Origin: Marinithermus hydrothermalis DSM 14884
GTDB lineage: Bacteria > Deinococcota > Deinococci > Deinococcales > Marinithermaceae
Reading direction: 5' to 3'
NCBI RefSeq assembly: GCF_000195335.1
Contig: NC_015387.1
Location: forward strand, 1,732,001-1,796,000
DNA length: 64,000 nt
Shown here: one piece after another, positions 8,389 to 16,624 of the stretch
Position numbering within the stretch: the first letter of the stretch is position 1
How the letters are laid out: each line of letters starts with the position of its first letter
The notes under the pieces: model-generated
What the model was told of the DNA's origin: nothing
The model's database searches: none
The model's input: only the letters and a program-made list of their open reading frames with translations
Program-made: the position numbers and the translations under genes

Positions 8389-9356
8389 GGACCGAGGTCG
8401 CCGTCGTCGGCGGAGGCGCGATCGGCAGCCTCGTGGCCTACGCCCTCCAACGGGCGGGCCTGATGGTCACCCTCCTCGAGCCCGACAAGCCCGGCGCGGC
8501 CTGGCGCGCCTCGGCGGGCATGCTCGCCCCGCACGCCGAGGGGCTCTCCGGGGAGCTGCTCGCCTGGGCGGAGGAAAGCCTCGAGCGCTACCCCGCGCTG
8601 GTGCGCGCCCTGGAGGAGACGAGCGGGGTGCGGGTGCCCCTGGTTCTGGAGGGCACCTGGGTCGTGGCCCGCTCGGACGCCGAGGCCGAGGCCCTCGCCC
8701 CCCTCGAACCCCTGCCCGCCCCCCTCGACCGGGTGCGGGGGGCGCGGGGCGGACGGCAGTACCCCGGCGGGCAGGTGGACCCCCAGGCGCTCGTGCACGC
8801 GGCCCGCACCGCCCTCGAGCGCCTGGGCGGCCGGATCCTCCCCGCCGAAGCCCGAGGGTACGACGCCGCCGTGGACGGGGTGCGCGTCTATCTGGAGCGG
8901 GAGGTGCTACGCGCCGAGCAGCTCGTCCTCGCCGCGGGCGCCTGGTCGGCCCGGTTCGGCCTGCCCGTCCGGCCCTTAAGGGGCGAGGCCCTCCTCCTCG
9001 CGGGCCGCGCCCCCAACACCCCGGCCTTCGTGGGGGAAGGGTACCTCCTGCCCCGCGCGCTCGGCGTGTACGTCGGGGCCACGAGCCGCGAAGGCTGGGG
9101 CCGGAGCGCGAACCTCTGGGGCCTCCGCTGGCTCGCGGACTACGCGCACGAGACCTTTCCCTGGCTGGAGACCGCCCCCTTACGAGAGGTGTACGCGGGA
9201 CACCGGCCGGCCGCCGAACGCCCCTGGGTCGGCCCCGTCGAGCCCCGCGTCTGGGCCGCGGTCGGGCACGGGCGCAACGGGGTGCTCCTCGCCCCGGCCA
9301 CGGCCCGCATCCTCACCCAACGCATCCTAGGCCCAAAACCCCACCCCATCCCTTAA
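8385..9356 (+). CDS. thiO: Glycine oxidase ThiO
   Basis: FAD-dependent oxidase that makes dehydroglycine for ThiG. N-terminal FAD-binding motif [17 protein letters not shown] (residues 4-20), a DAO-family middle, and a C-terminal [17 protein letters not shown] that closes the FAD site. 323 residues, slightly short but normal for bacterial ThiO. The GTG start at 8385 overlaps the thiG stop. Its presence instead of ThiH indicates an oxygen-dependent route, in line with aerobic growth. Confidence 0.92.
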   Translation: MRTEVAVVGGGAIGSLVAYALQRAGLMVTLLEPDKPGAAWRASAGMLAPHAEGLSGELLAWAEESLERYPALVRALEETSGVRVPLVLEGTWVVARSDAEAEALAPLEPLPAPLDRVRGARGGRQYPGGQVDPQALVHAARTALERLGGRILPAEARGYDAAVDGVRVYLEREVLRAEQLVLAAGAWSARFGLPVRPLRGEALLLAGRAPNTPAFVGEGYLLPRALGVYVGATSREGWGRSANLWGLRWLADYAHETFPWLETAPLREVYAGHRPAAERPWVGPVEPRVWAAVGHGRNGVLLAPATARILTQRILGPKPHPIP

Positions 9357-9366
9357 GGAGCAGACC

Positions 9367-10689
9367 ATGACCCAACTGGAAGCCGCGAAACAAGGTCGCA
9401 TCACAGAGCAGATGGCGTACGTCGCCGAACAGGAGGGCCTCGAGCCCGAAACGGTCCGGGAGCTCGTCGCCGCGGGGCGCGTCGTGATCCCCGCGAACCC
9501 CAACCACACCACCCTCACCCGCTTCACCGCGATCGGTGAGGGGATGCGCGTCAAGGTCAACGCCAACCTCGGCACCTCCTACGACTACGTGAACCCTGAG
9601 GAGGAGGTGGAGAAAGCCCGCGTCGCGATCGAGGCTGGCGCGGACACGGTGATGGACCTCTCCACCGGCGGGGACCTCGCCGCGATCCGCGCGCGCATCC
9701 TCGAGGTCGCCACGGTCCCGCTCGGCACCGTGCCCATCTACGAGGCGGAGTTCAAGGCCGCGGCGCGGAAGAACTTCTTCGACATGAGCGCGGACGAGCT
9801 GTTCGAAACCATCGAGGCGCACGGCCGGGCCGGCGTGGACTACATCACCGTGCACGCCGGGGTCACGCTCGCCACCCTGGAGCGCTACCGCAACGCCGAG
9901 CGCGTGACCGGGATCGTGTCACGCGGCGGCGGGCTGATGGCGGCCTGGATGCTCCAGAACGCCCAGGAGAACCCCCTCTACGCGCGGTTCGACGACCTCC
10001 TCGAGATCGCCCGCACCTACGACATGACCCTCTCTCTGGGGGACGGGCTCCGCCCGGGCTCCCTCGCGGACAGCACCGACCGCCCCCAGATCCAGGAGCT
10101 CCTCATCATCGGTGAACTCGTCGAACGGGCCCGCCAAGCGGGCGTGCAGGCCATGGTGGAGGGTCCCGGCCACATCCCCCTCAACGAGATCCAGACCAAC
10201 GTCCAGATCCAGAAAAAACTCACGAACCACGCGCCCTTCTACATCCTGGGCATGCTGCCGATCGACACCGGCGCGGGCTTCGACCACATCGTCGGCGCGA
10301 TCGGCGGGGCGGTCGCGGGCTGGTACGGGGCGGACATGCTCTGCTACCTAACCCCCGCGGAGCACCTGGGCCTCCCCACGCCCGAGCACGTCCGGGAAGG
10401 CGTGATCGCCTTCAAGCTCGCCGCGCACATCGCGGACGTGGCGCGGGGCCGTCGGCCGGACCTCGAGCGCAACCGCCGCATGTCCGAGGCGCGCTACCGG
10501 CTCGACTGGGAAACGCAGTTCCAGCTCGCCCTCTACCCCGAGGCGGCCCGCCGCATCTACGAGGCCCGCGGCACGAAGACCAAGGCCTGCAGCATGTGCG
10601 GTCCCTACTGCCCCATGAACCTCGTGGAGGCCGTGCTGCGCGGGCAACGCAGCCAAGGCCTCGTCGAGCTCGAGGTGCGCCCGGGGTGA
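9367..10689 (+). CDS. thiC: Phosphomethylpyrimidine synthase ThiC
   Basis: Radical SAM enzyme that rearranges aminoimidazole ribotide to HMP phosphate. The C-terminal iron-sulfur motif CSMCGPYCPM (near residue 412) is the ThiC-type CxxCxxxxC. Other conserved blocks: VNANLGTSYDY, DTVMDLSTGGDL, PIYEA, DYITVHAGV, EGPGHIPLNEI. At 440 residues it is the short form without the N-terminal extension of proteobacterial ThiC. AAGGAG at 9355-9360 is a clear RBS. Its stop overlaps the GTG start of thiD. Confidence 0.97.
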   Translation: MTQLEAAKQGRITEQMAYVAEQEGLEPETVRELVAAGRVVIPANPNHTTLTRFTAIGEGMRVKVNANLGTSYDYVNPEEEVEKARVAIEAGADTVMDLSTGGDLAAIRARILEVATVPLGTVPIYEAEFKAAARKNFFDMSADELFETIEAHGRAGVDYITVHAGVTLATLERYRNAERVTGIVSRGGGLMAAWMLQNAQENPLYARFDDLLEIARTYDMTLSLGDGLRPGSLADSTDRPQIQELLIIGELVERARQAGVQAMVEGPGHIPLNEIQTNVQIQKKLTNHAPFYILGMLPIDTGAGFDHIVGAIGGAVAGWYGADMLCYLTPAEHLGLPTPEHVREGVIAFKLAAHIADVARGRRPDLERNRRMSEARYRLDWETQFQLALYPEAARRIYEARGTKTKACSMCGPYCPMNLVEAVLRGQRSQGLVELEVRPG

Positions 10690-11462
10690 GGCGGGCCCTC
10701 ACCATCGCCGGTTCGGACTCCGGGGGCGGGGCCGGGGTTCAGGCCGACCTCAAGGTCTTCCACCGCTTCGGGGTGTACGGCACGAGCGCCCTCACCCTCG
10801 TCACCGCGCAGAACACCCTGGGCATCCAGGCCCTCCACCCCTTGCCGCCGGAGCTGGTGGTCGCCCAGATCGCCGCGGTCGCGACCGACCTGGGCACCGA
10901 TGCGGCCAAGACCGGCGCTTTAGGGTCGGCGGAGGTCGTGGAAGCGGTCGCCTGGGCAATCCAGCGGTACGGGGTGCGCCCCCTGGTGGTCGACCCGGTG
11001 ATGGCGGCGACGCACGGACCGCCCCTCCTCGCCGAGGCGGCCCTCCAGGTCCTAAAAGCTCAGCTCCTCCCTCAGGCCGCCCTCGTCACCCCCAACCTGC
11101 ACGAGGCGCAGGCCCTTCTCGGCCGCCCGATCCGCACCGAAGCGGAGATGCGCGAGGCCGCGTTGGCTCTCCTCGAGCTCGGCCCTAGGGCCGTGCTCCT
11201 CAAGGGAGGCCACCTGGAGGAGGCGGAGGCGGTGGACTACCTCGCGGAAGGCGGGCGGCTCCACCGCCTCGCCGCCCCGCGCCATCCCACCCCCCACACC
11301 CACGGGACGGGGTGCACCTACGCCGCGGCCATCACGGCCCTCCTCGCTCAGGGGCGGGGGCTGCTCGAGGCCGTACGGGAGGCCAAGGCCTTCGTGACCC
11401 GCGCGATCCGGGAGGCGCCGGGGCTTGGGCGGGGACAGGGGCCCTTGAACCACTGGGCGTGA
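10686..11462 (+). CDS. thiD: Hydroxymethylpyrimidine/phosphomethylpyrimidine kinase ThiD
   Basis: Phosphorylates HMP and HMP phosphate for ThiE. Ribokinase-fold motifs: ALTIAGSDSGGGAGVQADLK at the N-terminus, VVDPVMAATHG, LVTPNLHEA, and the catalytic HGTGCTYAAAITALLAQG near residue 203. 258 residues. GTG 10686 overlaps the thiC TGA (GTGA). Last gene of the TPP-controlled operon; a separate promoter follows. Confidence 0.95.
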   Translation: MRRALTIAGSDSGGGAGVQADLKVFHRFGVYGTSALTLVTAQNTLGIQALHPLPPELVVAQIAAVATDLGTDAAKTGALGSAEVVEAVAWAIQRYGVRPLVVDPVMAATHGPPLLAEAALQVLKAQLLPQAALVTPNLHEAQALLGRPIRTEAEMREAALALLELGPRAVLLKGGHLEEAEAVDYLAEGGRLHRLAAPRHPTPHTHGTGCTYAAAITALLAQGRGLLEAVREAKAFVTRAIREAPGLGRGQGPLNHWA

Positions 11463-11471
11463 CCCGCTCCC

Positions 11472-11500
11472 TTGACGGGATCATATACCCGTGATACAGA
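11472..11500 (+). promoter_or_regulatory. Promoter of the ABC importer, probably giving a leaderless mRNA
   Basis: TTGACG at 11472-11477, a 17-nt spacer and TACAGA at 11495-11500. Transcription would begin at about 11507-11508, the first base of the permease ATG. A second TACACT at 11501-11506 touches the start codon and is too close to serve. The importer can therefore be expressed independently of the TPP riboswitch. Confidence 0.6.
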
Positions 11501-11507
11501 TACACTC

Positions 11508-12263
11508 ATGGGTAGGTTGCGCCGCTCCGGCCCCTTCCTTGCCGCTGTCGGAAGCCTACTCCTGGCCTGGAAACTCGCCGCGCTCGCCCTTCCCGCCTAC
11601 CTGCTTCCCCCCCCGGAAGCGGTGCTCCGCGCCCTGCCCACCGCCGCACAGGACCCCGAGTTCATCGCCTCGGTAGGGCGCTCCCTCCTGCGGCTGGGGG
11701 CGGGATTCGCCTTGGCCTTGGGAAGCGGCGTCACGATCGGGCTTCTCGCCAGCATCCTGCCTATCTTCCGCGCCTACGCCCGCGCCCTCCTCTCCATCCT
11801 CCAGGCCGTGCCTCCCATCGCCTACCTTCCCCTCCTGATCCTGATCCTCGGCTTCGGCGACCGGGCGATCCTATGGGTGATCACGCTGGCCGCGCTCTTC
11901 CCCATCGCCATCAACGCCATAGCCGCCGTGGAACAGATGCGCTGGGTCCACATCGCCGCCGCCCGCAACCTGGGAGCTCGCCCCCACCACCTGGCCCTCC
12001 GGGTCTACCTGCCCGCCTCCCTCCCCACCCTCCTCGCCGGCGCCCAGGCCGGCTTCGGCAACGCCTGGCGCGCCCTGATCGCCGCGGAGATGTTCGGCGG
12101 CACCAACGTAGGCCTCGGCTGGTCCATCGCCACAGCCGCTCAGGTCGGGGACATGGCGCGGGTCCTGCTCGGCATCACCACGATCGGTCTGCTCTCCGCA
12201 GCCATCGACAACGGCCTCTTCACCCTCGCCAAACGCAAGCTGTTGCGCTGGAGGTACGCCTAG
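11508..12263 (+). CDS. ABC transporter permease (SsuC/ThiX family)
   Basis: A 251-residue inner-membrane permease with about six hydrophobic segments and a family EAA loop, HIAAARNLGARPHHLALRVYLPASLP, near residues 150-175. The family imports nitrate, sulfonates, taurine or, in ThiXYZ systems, pyrimidine precursors of thiamine. Its place right after thiD suggests the last, but it has its own promoter. ATG 11508 is preferred over a longer frame from 11472 because the -10 box lies within that extension. Followed directly by the ATPase gene. Confidence 0.85.
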   Translation: MGRLRRSGPFLAAVGSLLLAWKLAALALPAYLLPPPEAVLRALPTAAQDPEFIASVGRSLLRLGAGFALALGSGVTIGLLASILPIFRAYARALLSILQAVPPIAYLPLLILILGFGDRAILWVITLAALFPIAINAIAAVEQMRWVHIAAARNLGARPHHLALRVYLPASLPTLLAGAQAGFGNAWRALIAAEMFGGTNVGLGWSIATAAQVGDMARVLLGITTIGLLSAAIDNGLFTLAKRKLLRWRYA

Positions 12264-13010
12264 ATGATCCAGCTCGAGCGCGTCACCCAAACCTACGGGA
12301 ACCTCCACGCCCTAGGTCCCATCACGCTCAGCACAGAAGCCGAGACTTTCACCGCCCTCGTCGGGCCCTCAGGCTGCGGGAAATCCACCCTGCTCCGGCT
12401 CATCGCCGGCCTCGAACCCCCCAGCTCGGGCCGGATCACCGTAGGGGGCCTGCCGGTGACCGGCCCGTCCCCCCAGCGCATCCTGGTCTTCCAGGAAGAG
12501 GCCCTCTTCCCCTGGCTCACCCTGGAGCGCAACGTGGCCTTCGGCCTGGAGGTGTGCGGAGTTCCCAAACGTGCAGCCCTCGAGCAAGCCCGCACCTGGC
12601 TCGACCGCGTCCACCTCGCGGGCTTCGAGCACTACTACCCCCACCAGGTCTCCGGCGGCATGCGCCAGCGTGCGGCCCTCGCCCGGGCGCTCATCCTGAA
12701 CCCCCAGGTGCTCCTCCTCGACGAGCCCTTCGGTGCCCTCGATGCCCTCACACGGCTCAAACTCCAGGAGGAGCTCGTCACCCTCTGGGAATCCCGCCGC
12801 CCCACGGTCCTCCTCGTCACCCACGACGTGGAGGAAGCCCTCTTCCTCGCGGACCGGGTCGTGGTCCTCTCCCCGCGCCCCGCCCGGATCCTCGCGGAAG
12901 TCCCCGTGCCGCTCCCAAGACCACGGGCACGCGGTGCCCCCCGGCTCGCCGAACTCAAACGAGAAATCCTCGCCCTGCTCGGCGTCCAAACGGAGGTGCC
13001 CCATGCGTAA
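12264..13010 (+). CDS. ABC transporter ATP-binding protein (SsuB/ThiZ-like)
   Basis: A 248-residue ATPase with Walker A GPSGCGKST (near residue 34), Q-loop LVFQEEALFPW, signature VSGGMRQR, Walker B VLLLDEPFGALD and H-loop LVTHDVEEAL. It powers the permease encoded 0 nt upstream. The stop lies inside the first codons of the binding-protein gene (ATGCGTAA), so translation is coupled. The substrate cannot be read from the ATPase. Confidence 0.9.
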   Translation: MIQLERVTQTYGNLHALGPITLSTEAETFTALVGPSGCGKSTLLRLIAGLEPPSSGRITVGGLPVTGPSPQRILVFQEEALFPWLTLERNVAFGLEVCGVPKRAALEQARTWLDRVHLAGFEHYYPHQVSGGMRQRAALARALILNPQVLLLDEPFGALDALTRLKLQEELVTLWESRRPTVLLVTHDVEEALFLADRVVVLSPRPARILAEVPVPLPRPRARGAPRLAELKREILALLGVQTEVPHA

Positions 13011-13953
13011 GCTGATGCTCCTCTCCCTACTCGCCGGCCTCGCCCTCGCCCAACCCACCGCCCGCGTCGGCTACGTGAACGTCCTACCCGCAGCCCTCCC
13101 CCTCGTCGCCGACGCCTTCGGGCTCTACGAGGAGGCTGGCCTCGAGGTGGAACTCACCCCCTTCGGCGACGGCCCCACCATGATGCAAGCCCTGATCGCC
13201 GGCCAGTTGGACGCGGTCTACGTCGGGTTCGCCCCCGCCTACCTCTGGGCGGTGCGCGGCGCGCCGATCAAGATCCTGAGCAAAGCCGCGAACTTCGACC
13301 TGGTCGTTCTCGCCCGCGCGGACAGCGGCATCCAAACCCCCCAGGACCTCGCCGGCCGGCGCGTCGGCGTCCTCCCCAAAGGCAGCATGCCCGACGTGCT
13401 CTTCCGCGGCCAGGTCCTAAAGGAAGCCGGACTCAAAACAAGCGACCTCACCCTCATCCACACCAAAGCCCCCAACCTGGTGCCGGGACTCGCCACCGGC
13501 CAGCTCGAGGCCGCGGTCATGCTCGAGCCCTGGACTACCATCGCCCGGCTCCAGCTCGACCTCGTCGAGGTCTACGACATCAACCAAGCCTGGCCCGAGT
13601 CCACCGGCCCGGTCCTCGCCACTACCGAACGGGTCATCGCGGAACGCCCCGGACTCCTCCGCGCCCTGCTTCAAGCCCACAAGAAGGCCGCTACACTCTC
13701 CGAAACCCAAGCCGACGCGGTAAACCGCCTCCTCGCTCAGACCTACTTCCCCCAAGGCGTTCAGACCCCCCACGGCCCCGTGGACGGCGTCACGGTCATC
13801 GCCCAGGCCCGCCGGCGCATCCGCTACGGCTTCGGGGTGAGTGAGGCCGCCCTCCGCCAGATGGAGGCCGTAGCCCAGATGCTCAAAACGCTCGGGTACA
13901 TCCCCAAGGTGCGCCCCATCACCGAGGTGGTGGACCTCAGCCTCGAGCCGTAA
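13003..13953 (+). CDS. ABC transporter substrate-binding protein (NMT1/ThiY-like family)
   Basis: A 316-residue periplasmic protein with a signal peptide (MRKLMLLSLLAGLALA, cleavage likely after ALA). The mature part fits the NMT1/THI5-like and SsuA family: VGYVNVLPAALPLVADAFGL, EAGLEVELTPFGDGP, then ALIAGQLDAVYVGFAP, and DLAGRRVGVLPKGS. It lacks the CCCFC-type motif of yeast Thi5. The genomic position beside thiamine genes favours an HMP-like ligand, but a sulfonate, nitrate or aromatic ligand cannot be excluded. Confidence 0.82.
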   Translation: MRKLMLLSLLAGLALAQPTARVGYVNVLPAALPLVADAFGLYEEAGLEVELTPFGDGPTMMQALIAGQLDAVYVGFAPAYLWAVRGAPIKILSKAANFDLVVLARADSGIQTPQDLAGRRVGVLPKGSMPDVLFRGQVLKEAGLKTSDLTLIHTKAPNLVPGLATGQLEAAVMLEPWTTIARLQLDLVEVYDINQAWPESTGPVLATTERVIAERPGLLRALLQAHKKAATLSETQADAVNRLLAQTYFPQGVQTPHGPVDGVTVIAQARRRIRYGFGVSEAALRQMEAVAQMLKTLGYIPKVRPITEVVDLSLEP

Positions 13954-14034
13954 CGGAGCTCCAGCACCCGCTCGCCAAAGCGCTTGTGCCACGCTTTTAG
14001 GGCATCCACCGGAGCATCCGCCACAGTGGGGTAC

Positions 14035-14337
14035 TTAAGCCCCTCCCTCGTCCTCCCAACGCTCCAAGGCCCGCCGGCTCTCCAGCTGGCGGTAGACCGC
14101 GTCGCGCTCCGCGCCCAGCTCGAGCTCGTCCCGATGCCCTCCTGCAGCCTCGTACGCGGCGACCGCGCCCACCAACTGGTTGAACGCCTCCACGCACGGG
14201 TCCGGTGCCGGGGACTCGTCCTCCATGCGGGTGACTTCATCGTACTGCTCGCCGTACTCCAGGGCCTCGAGCTCCCGGCACCGCTTCAGCGCTGCAAGGG
14301 CCGCTTCGACGCGTTGGCGCGCCTGCTCCTTCGGCAT
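14035..14337 (-). CDS. Small hypothetical protein
   Basis: A 100-residue acidic helical protein (starts MPKEQARQRVEAALAALKR) that I do not recognise. AAGGAGGGG at about 14347-14355 on this strand is an excellent RBS for ATG 14337. Two Cys are present (CRELEALEY and PDPCVEAFN), but no motif. The frame ends at 14035; right behind it another frame on the same strand continues with protein-like sequence (see findings), so the gene could be truncated by a frameshift. Confidence 0.6.
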   Translation of the reverse strand: MPKEQARQRVEAALAALKRCRELEALEYGEQYDEVTRMEDESPAPDPCVEAFNQLVGAVAAYEAAGGHRDELELGAERDAVYRQLESRRALERWEDEGGA

Positions 14338-14445
14338 ACGAACCCCTCCTTACCCTTAGCGTAATACCCGCACCGCCCCCAGAACCCCACCCATTTCACG
14401 CACCCGTTCCATCCTAGCTCCCGCAACGAAGGGTACACTACGCGC

Positions 14446-15192
14446 GTGCGCGTGTACGTGCCCGACGACCTTTGCCCCGCCACCCTCCAGGCCTTCATCC
14501 AAACCCACCGCGCCGCTACGCGCGTCGTACAACTCGCCGGGCGCGTCACCGTCCTCTACACCGGCCGCGCCGCGAGCCTCAGCCAGGACGGCGAGTTCCT
14601 CATGCTCCTCAAAGCGGACGGCAGCCTCCAGCTCCACGGCCCCCGCCTCGTCAAACCCACCAACTGGCAACCCCGCACCGACGCCCTCCACCTCGAGTGC
14701 ACGGAGGCTGGCCTGCGCCTCACCGCCATCCGCTACCGCCCCGACGAACTCCTCGAGATCACCTGGAGCGCGGTGCACCACGCCACTGCCTTCGAGATGG
14801 AGGAAGCCACGGTGTGGCTCGAGGGCACCGAAGCCCAGCTCCGCGCGCGCCTCGCTGCGAACCCCAGCGTGATCGAGCCCGGCCTCACGATCCTCGAGGA
14901 GGAGCTCCCCGTAGGGGTGGGCGGCGTGGATCTGTACGCCCTGGACCGCGAAGGCCGGTACGTTATCATCGAACTCAAGCGCGGCAAGGCCACCCAGGAG
15001 GCCGTGCACCAGCTCCGCCGGTACGTGGACCAGGTGCAGGCCCAGCTCGACCGGCCCGTGCGCGGCATCCTCGCCGCGCCCAGCATCACGCGCCCCGCCC
15101 GCCGCGCCCTCGAGACGGCCGGGCTCGAGTACGCCGAGATCCAAGCTCTTCCCACCGAACCCGAGCCGGACCCCCAGCCGCCCCTGTTCTAG
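14446..15192 (+). CDS. nucS: Mismatch/branched-DNA endonuclease NucS
   Basis: A 248-residue NucS. The N-terminal half is the beta-rich DNA-binding domain. The C-terminal half is a RecB-like nuclease with the active-site series GGVDLYALDREGRYVIIELKRG (Asp near residue 163, E-x-K near 176-178) and a conserved QLRRYVDQVQ. In actinobacteria and archaea NucS cuts both strands at mismatches and works with the sliding clamp. The last five residues, QPPLF, match a clamp-binding peptide. GTG 14446 is 8 nt after a TACACT box, so the mRNA is probably leaderless. It overlaps the convergent kelch gene by 4 nt. Confidence 0.9.
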   Translation: MRVYVPDDLCPATLQAFIQTHRAATRVVQLAGRVTVLYTGRAASLSQDGEFLMLLKADGSLQLHGPRLVKPTNWQPRTDALHLECTEAGLRLTAIRYRPDELLEITWSAVHHATAFEMEEATVWLEGTEAQLRARLAANPSVIEPGLTILEEELPVGVGGVDLYALDREGRYVIIELKRGKATQEAVHQLRRYVDQVQAQLDRPVRGILAAPSITRPARRALETAGLEYAEIQALPTEPEPDPQPPLF

Positions 15193-16145
15193 CGCGTGGG
15201 GCAAGGCGGCGGGGTGTACGCCTCGAGGACCGCGCTCGCCCCCAACCCCTGCCGCACCGCGCCCGCGGGCAGGTAGATCCGTTCCCCCAGCACCGCCGCG
15301 CCCAAACCGTGCCGGGGCGTGGGCATCGCTCCCAACCCCACCCACCGCGCTTCCGCGATCACGTACGCCTCCACCCGCGCGAAGTTCCCGCTGGGCGCCG
15401 CTGGGTTCCCCTCACCGCCCAGCACGTACACGCACCCCCCTAGCGCAGCCACCGCGTGCCCAGAACGCCCCCTAGGCATGGACGGCAACACCGCCCAGCG
15501 GTCCGTCGTGGGATCGTAGGCCTCGAGCGCCCCCAGGGTGAAGGCTTGGCGGTTGCGCCCCCCCACCGCGTAGACGCGCCCCCCGACCGCCACGGCCCCC
15601 AGATGATCCCTAGGCGTCGGCATGGGCGAGCCCACCCTCCAACGGTCCGCCCGCGGGTCGTACACGCTCAACTCCCCCACCGCCCGGCCTCGAGCCCCGC
15701 CCACCGCGTAGATCCGGCCGTCCAGTGCCACCGCGGCCAGCGCGCCTCGAGGCGCGGGCAGCGGAGCCACCTGGCGCCAACGGTGCTCGGCAGGGTCGTA
15801 GACCTGAACCCGATCGGTCGGCCGGGTCAGCCCCGGCCCCCGGTACCCCCCCAGCACGTACAAGCGGCCCTCGAGCGCCACGGCCGCCGGGTGGTTCACC
15901 GCCACGGGCAGGTCCGGGATGCGTTCCCAACGGTTCGTTCTGGGGTCGTACACCTCCGCGCTCGCCAGGGTGAAGCCGAAGCGGTTGAACCCGCCCACCG
16001 CGTAGATCCGGCCCCCAAGGACGGCCACGCCCACCTCCTGCCGGGCCGTGCTCAGGGGGGCCAGACACTCCCAACGTCCCTCCGGCTGCCCCACAACCCA
16101 CAGGGCCCATAACAGCCCCGCCCAAACCCAGGGGATTCCCCGCAT
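15189..16145 (-). CDS. Exported kelch-repeat protein
   Basis: A 318-residue protein with a signal peptide (MRGIPWVWAGLLWALWVVG) and six kelch repeats, each marked by a glycine pair after a hydrophobic strand: IYAVGGF, LYVLGGY, IYAVGGA, VYAVGGR, VYVLGGE and a degenerate IYLPAG. The unit is about 47-50 residues and also carries the usual YDP and W positions (VYDPRTNRWERIP). Six repeats should close one beta-propeller. Three Cys lie at the mature N-terminus, in repeat 5 and at the C-terminus (PPPCPTR). AAGGAGG precedes ATG 16145. Its partner is unknown. Confidence 0.85.
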   Translation of the reverse strand: MRGIPWVWAGLLWALWVVGQPEGRWECLAPLSTARQEVGVAVLGGRIYAVGGFNRFGFTLASAEVYDPRTNRWERIPDLPVAVNHPAAVALEGRLYVLGGYRGPGLTRPTDRVQVYDPAEHRWRQVAPLPAPRGALAAVALDGRIYAVGGARGRAVGELSVYDPRADRWRVGSPMPTPRDHLGAVAVGGRVYAVGGRNRQAFTLGALEAYDPTTDRWAVLPSMPRGRSGHAVAALGGCVYVLGGEGNPAAPSGNFARVEAYVIAEARWVGLGAMPTPRHGLGAAVLGERIYLPAGAVRQGLGASAVLEAYTPPPCPTR

Positions 16146-16253
16146 GATTGCCTCCTTGCCTCCACCATACGCGAAGGGGGTGGAGCTACCGCCCTTACGA
16201 GCGCGAACGCCACCCTTCCGAAGCGCCTATTCTCCTCGTTCTTATCGAACAAA

Positions 16254-16271
16254 CCCCGTATGCATACGGGG
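16254..16271. repeat. Perfect 18-bp palindrome
   Basis: CCCCGTATGCATACGGGG is its own reverse complement. It lies about 110 bp upstream of the kelch gene in a gene-free stretch, where it could be an operator. No T-run follows on either strand, so it is not an obvious terminator. Confidence 0.6.
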
Positions 16272-16341
16272 CTGTGGGAGCGTGCCGCGCTCGTAAACCG
16301 GCCTGGGGAACCCGTCAGGAACGGGGTGTGGTATAGCGGGG

Positions 16342-16377
16342 GTTGCAAGGAGCGTTAGCTCCGCAGGGGATTGAAAC
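16342..16377 (+). repeat. Solitary CRISPR-type direct repeat (36 nt)
   Basis: A 36-nt unit beginning GTTGCAAGG, with internal dyad GGAGCGTTAGCTCC, and ending GGGGATTGAAAC. Length, GTTGCAA start, central stem and GATTGAAAC end are the hallmarks of Thermus-type CRISPR repeats. No second copy exists one spacer away on either side (the 36 nt starting at 16414 is unrelated), and there are no cas genes in the window. It is therefore an orphan repeat: a relic of an array or a misplaced insertion, not a functional array. Confidence 0.7.
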
Positions 16378-16461
16378 AGCCCCTAAGCGCAGGAATCCCT
16401 AGGACCCCAAGCCGTAAGACCACCTTGAGGCTTGAGCGGTCGTGGAGCGGCATGAACCGCA

Positions 16462-16491
16462 ACGGCCCCGGGCTGCTTGGCCCGGGGCCGT
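16462..16491 (+). terminator. Strong GC hairpin beside the tRNA gene, probable terminator
   Basis: ACGGCCCCGGGC (16462-16473) pairs perfectly with GCCCGGGGCCGT (16480-16491) across a 6-nt loop. On the plus strand a pyrimidine-rich CCTTGTTTCCCTTT follows. It lies just 3' of the minus-strand tRNA, so it may stop transcription from either direction; orientation is uncertain. Confidence 0.5.
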
Positions 16492-16504
16492 CCTTGTTTC
16501 CCTT

Positions 16505-16581
<77 letters not shown>

Positions 16582-16624
16582 ATCCGCTCAGCGAGAGTTA
16601 TCCTAGCAACGAAGGCCATTCCTG

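Noticed and set aside
13984-14364. A plus-strand gene of about 126 codons behind the substrate-binding protein
   Set aside because: The opposite strand has a strong RBS and protein-like composition; the plus frame has no RBS and a Leu/Arg/Pro-rich product.
16330-16500. A CRISPR array
   Set aside because: Only one repeat-like unit is present; the sequence one spacer away on both sides does not resemble it, so no array is called.
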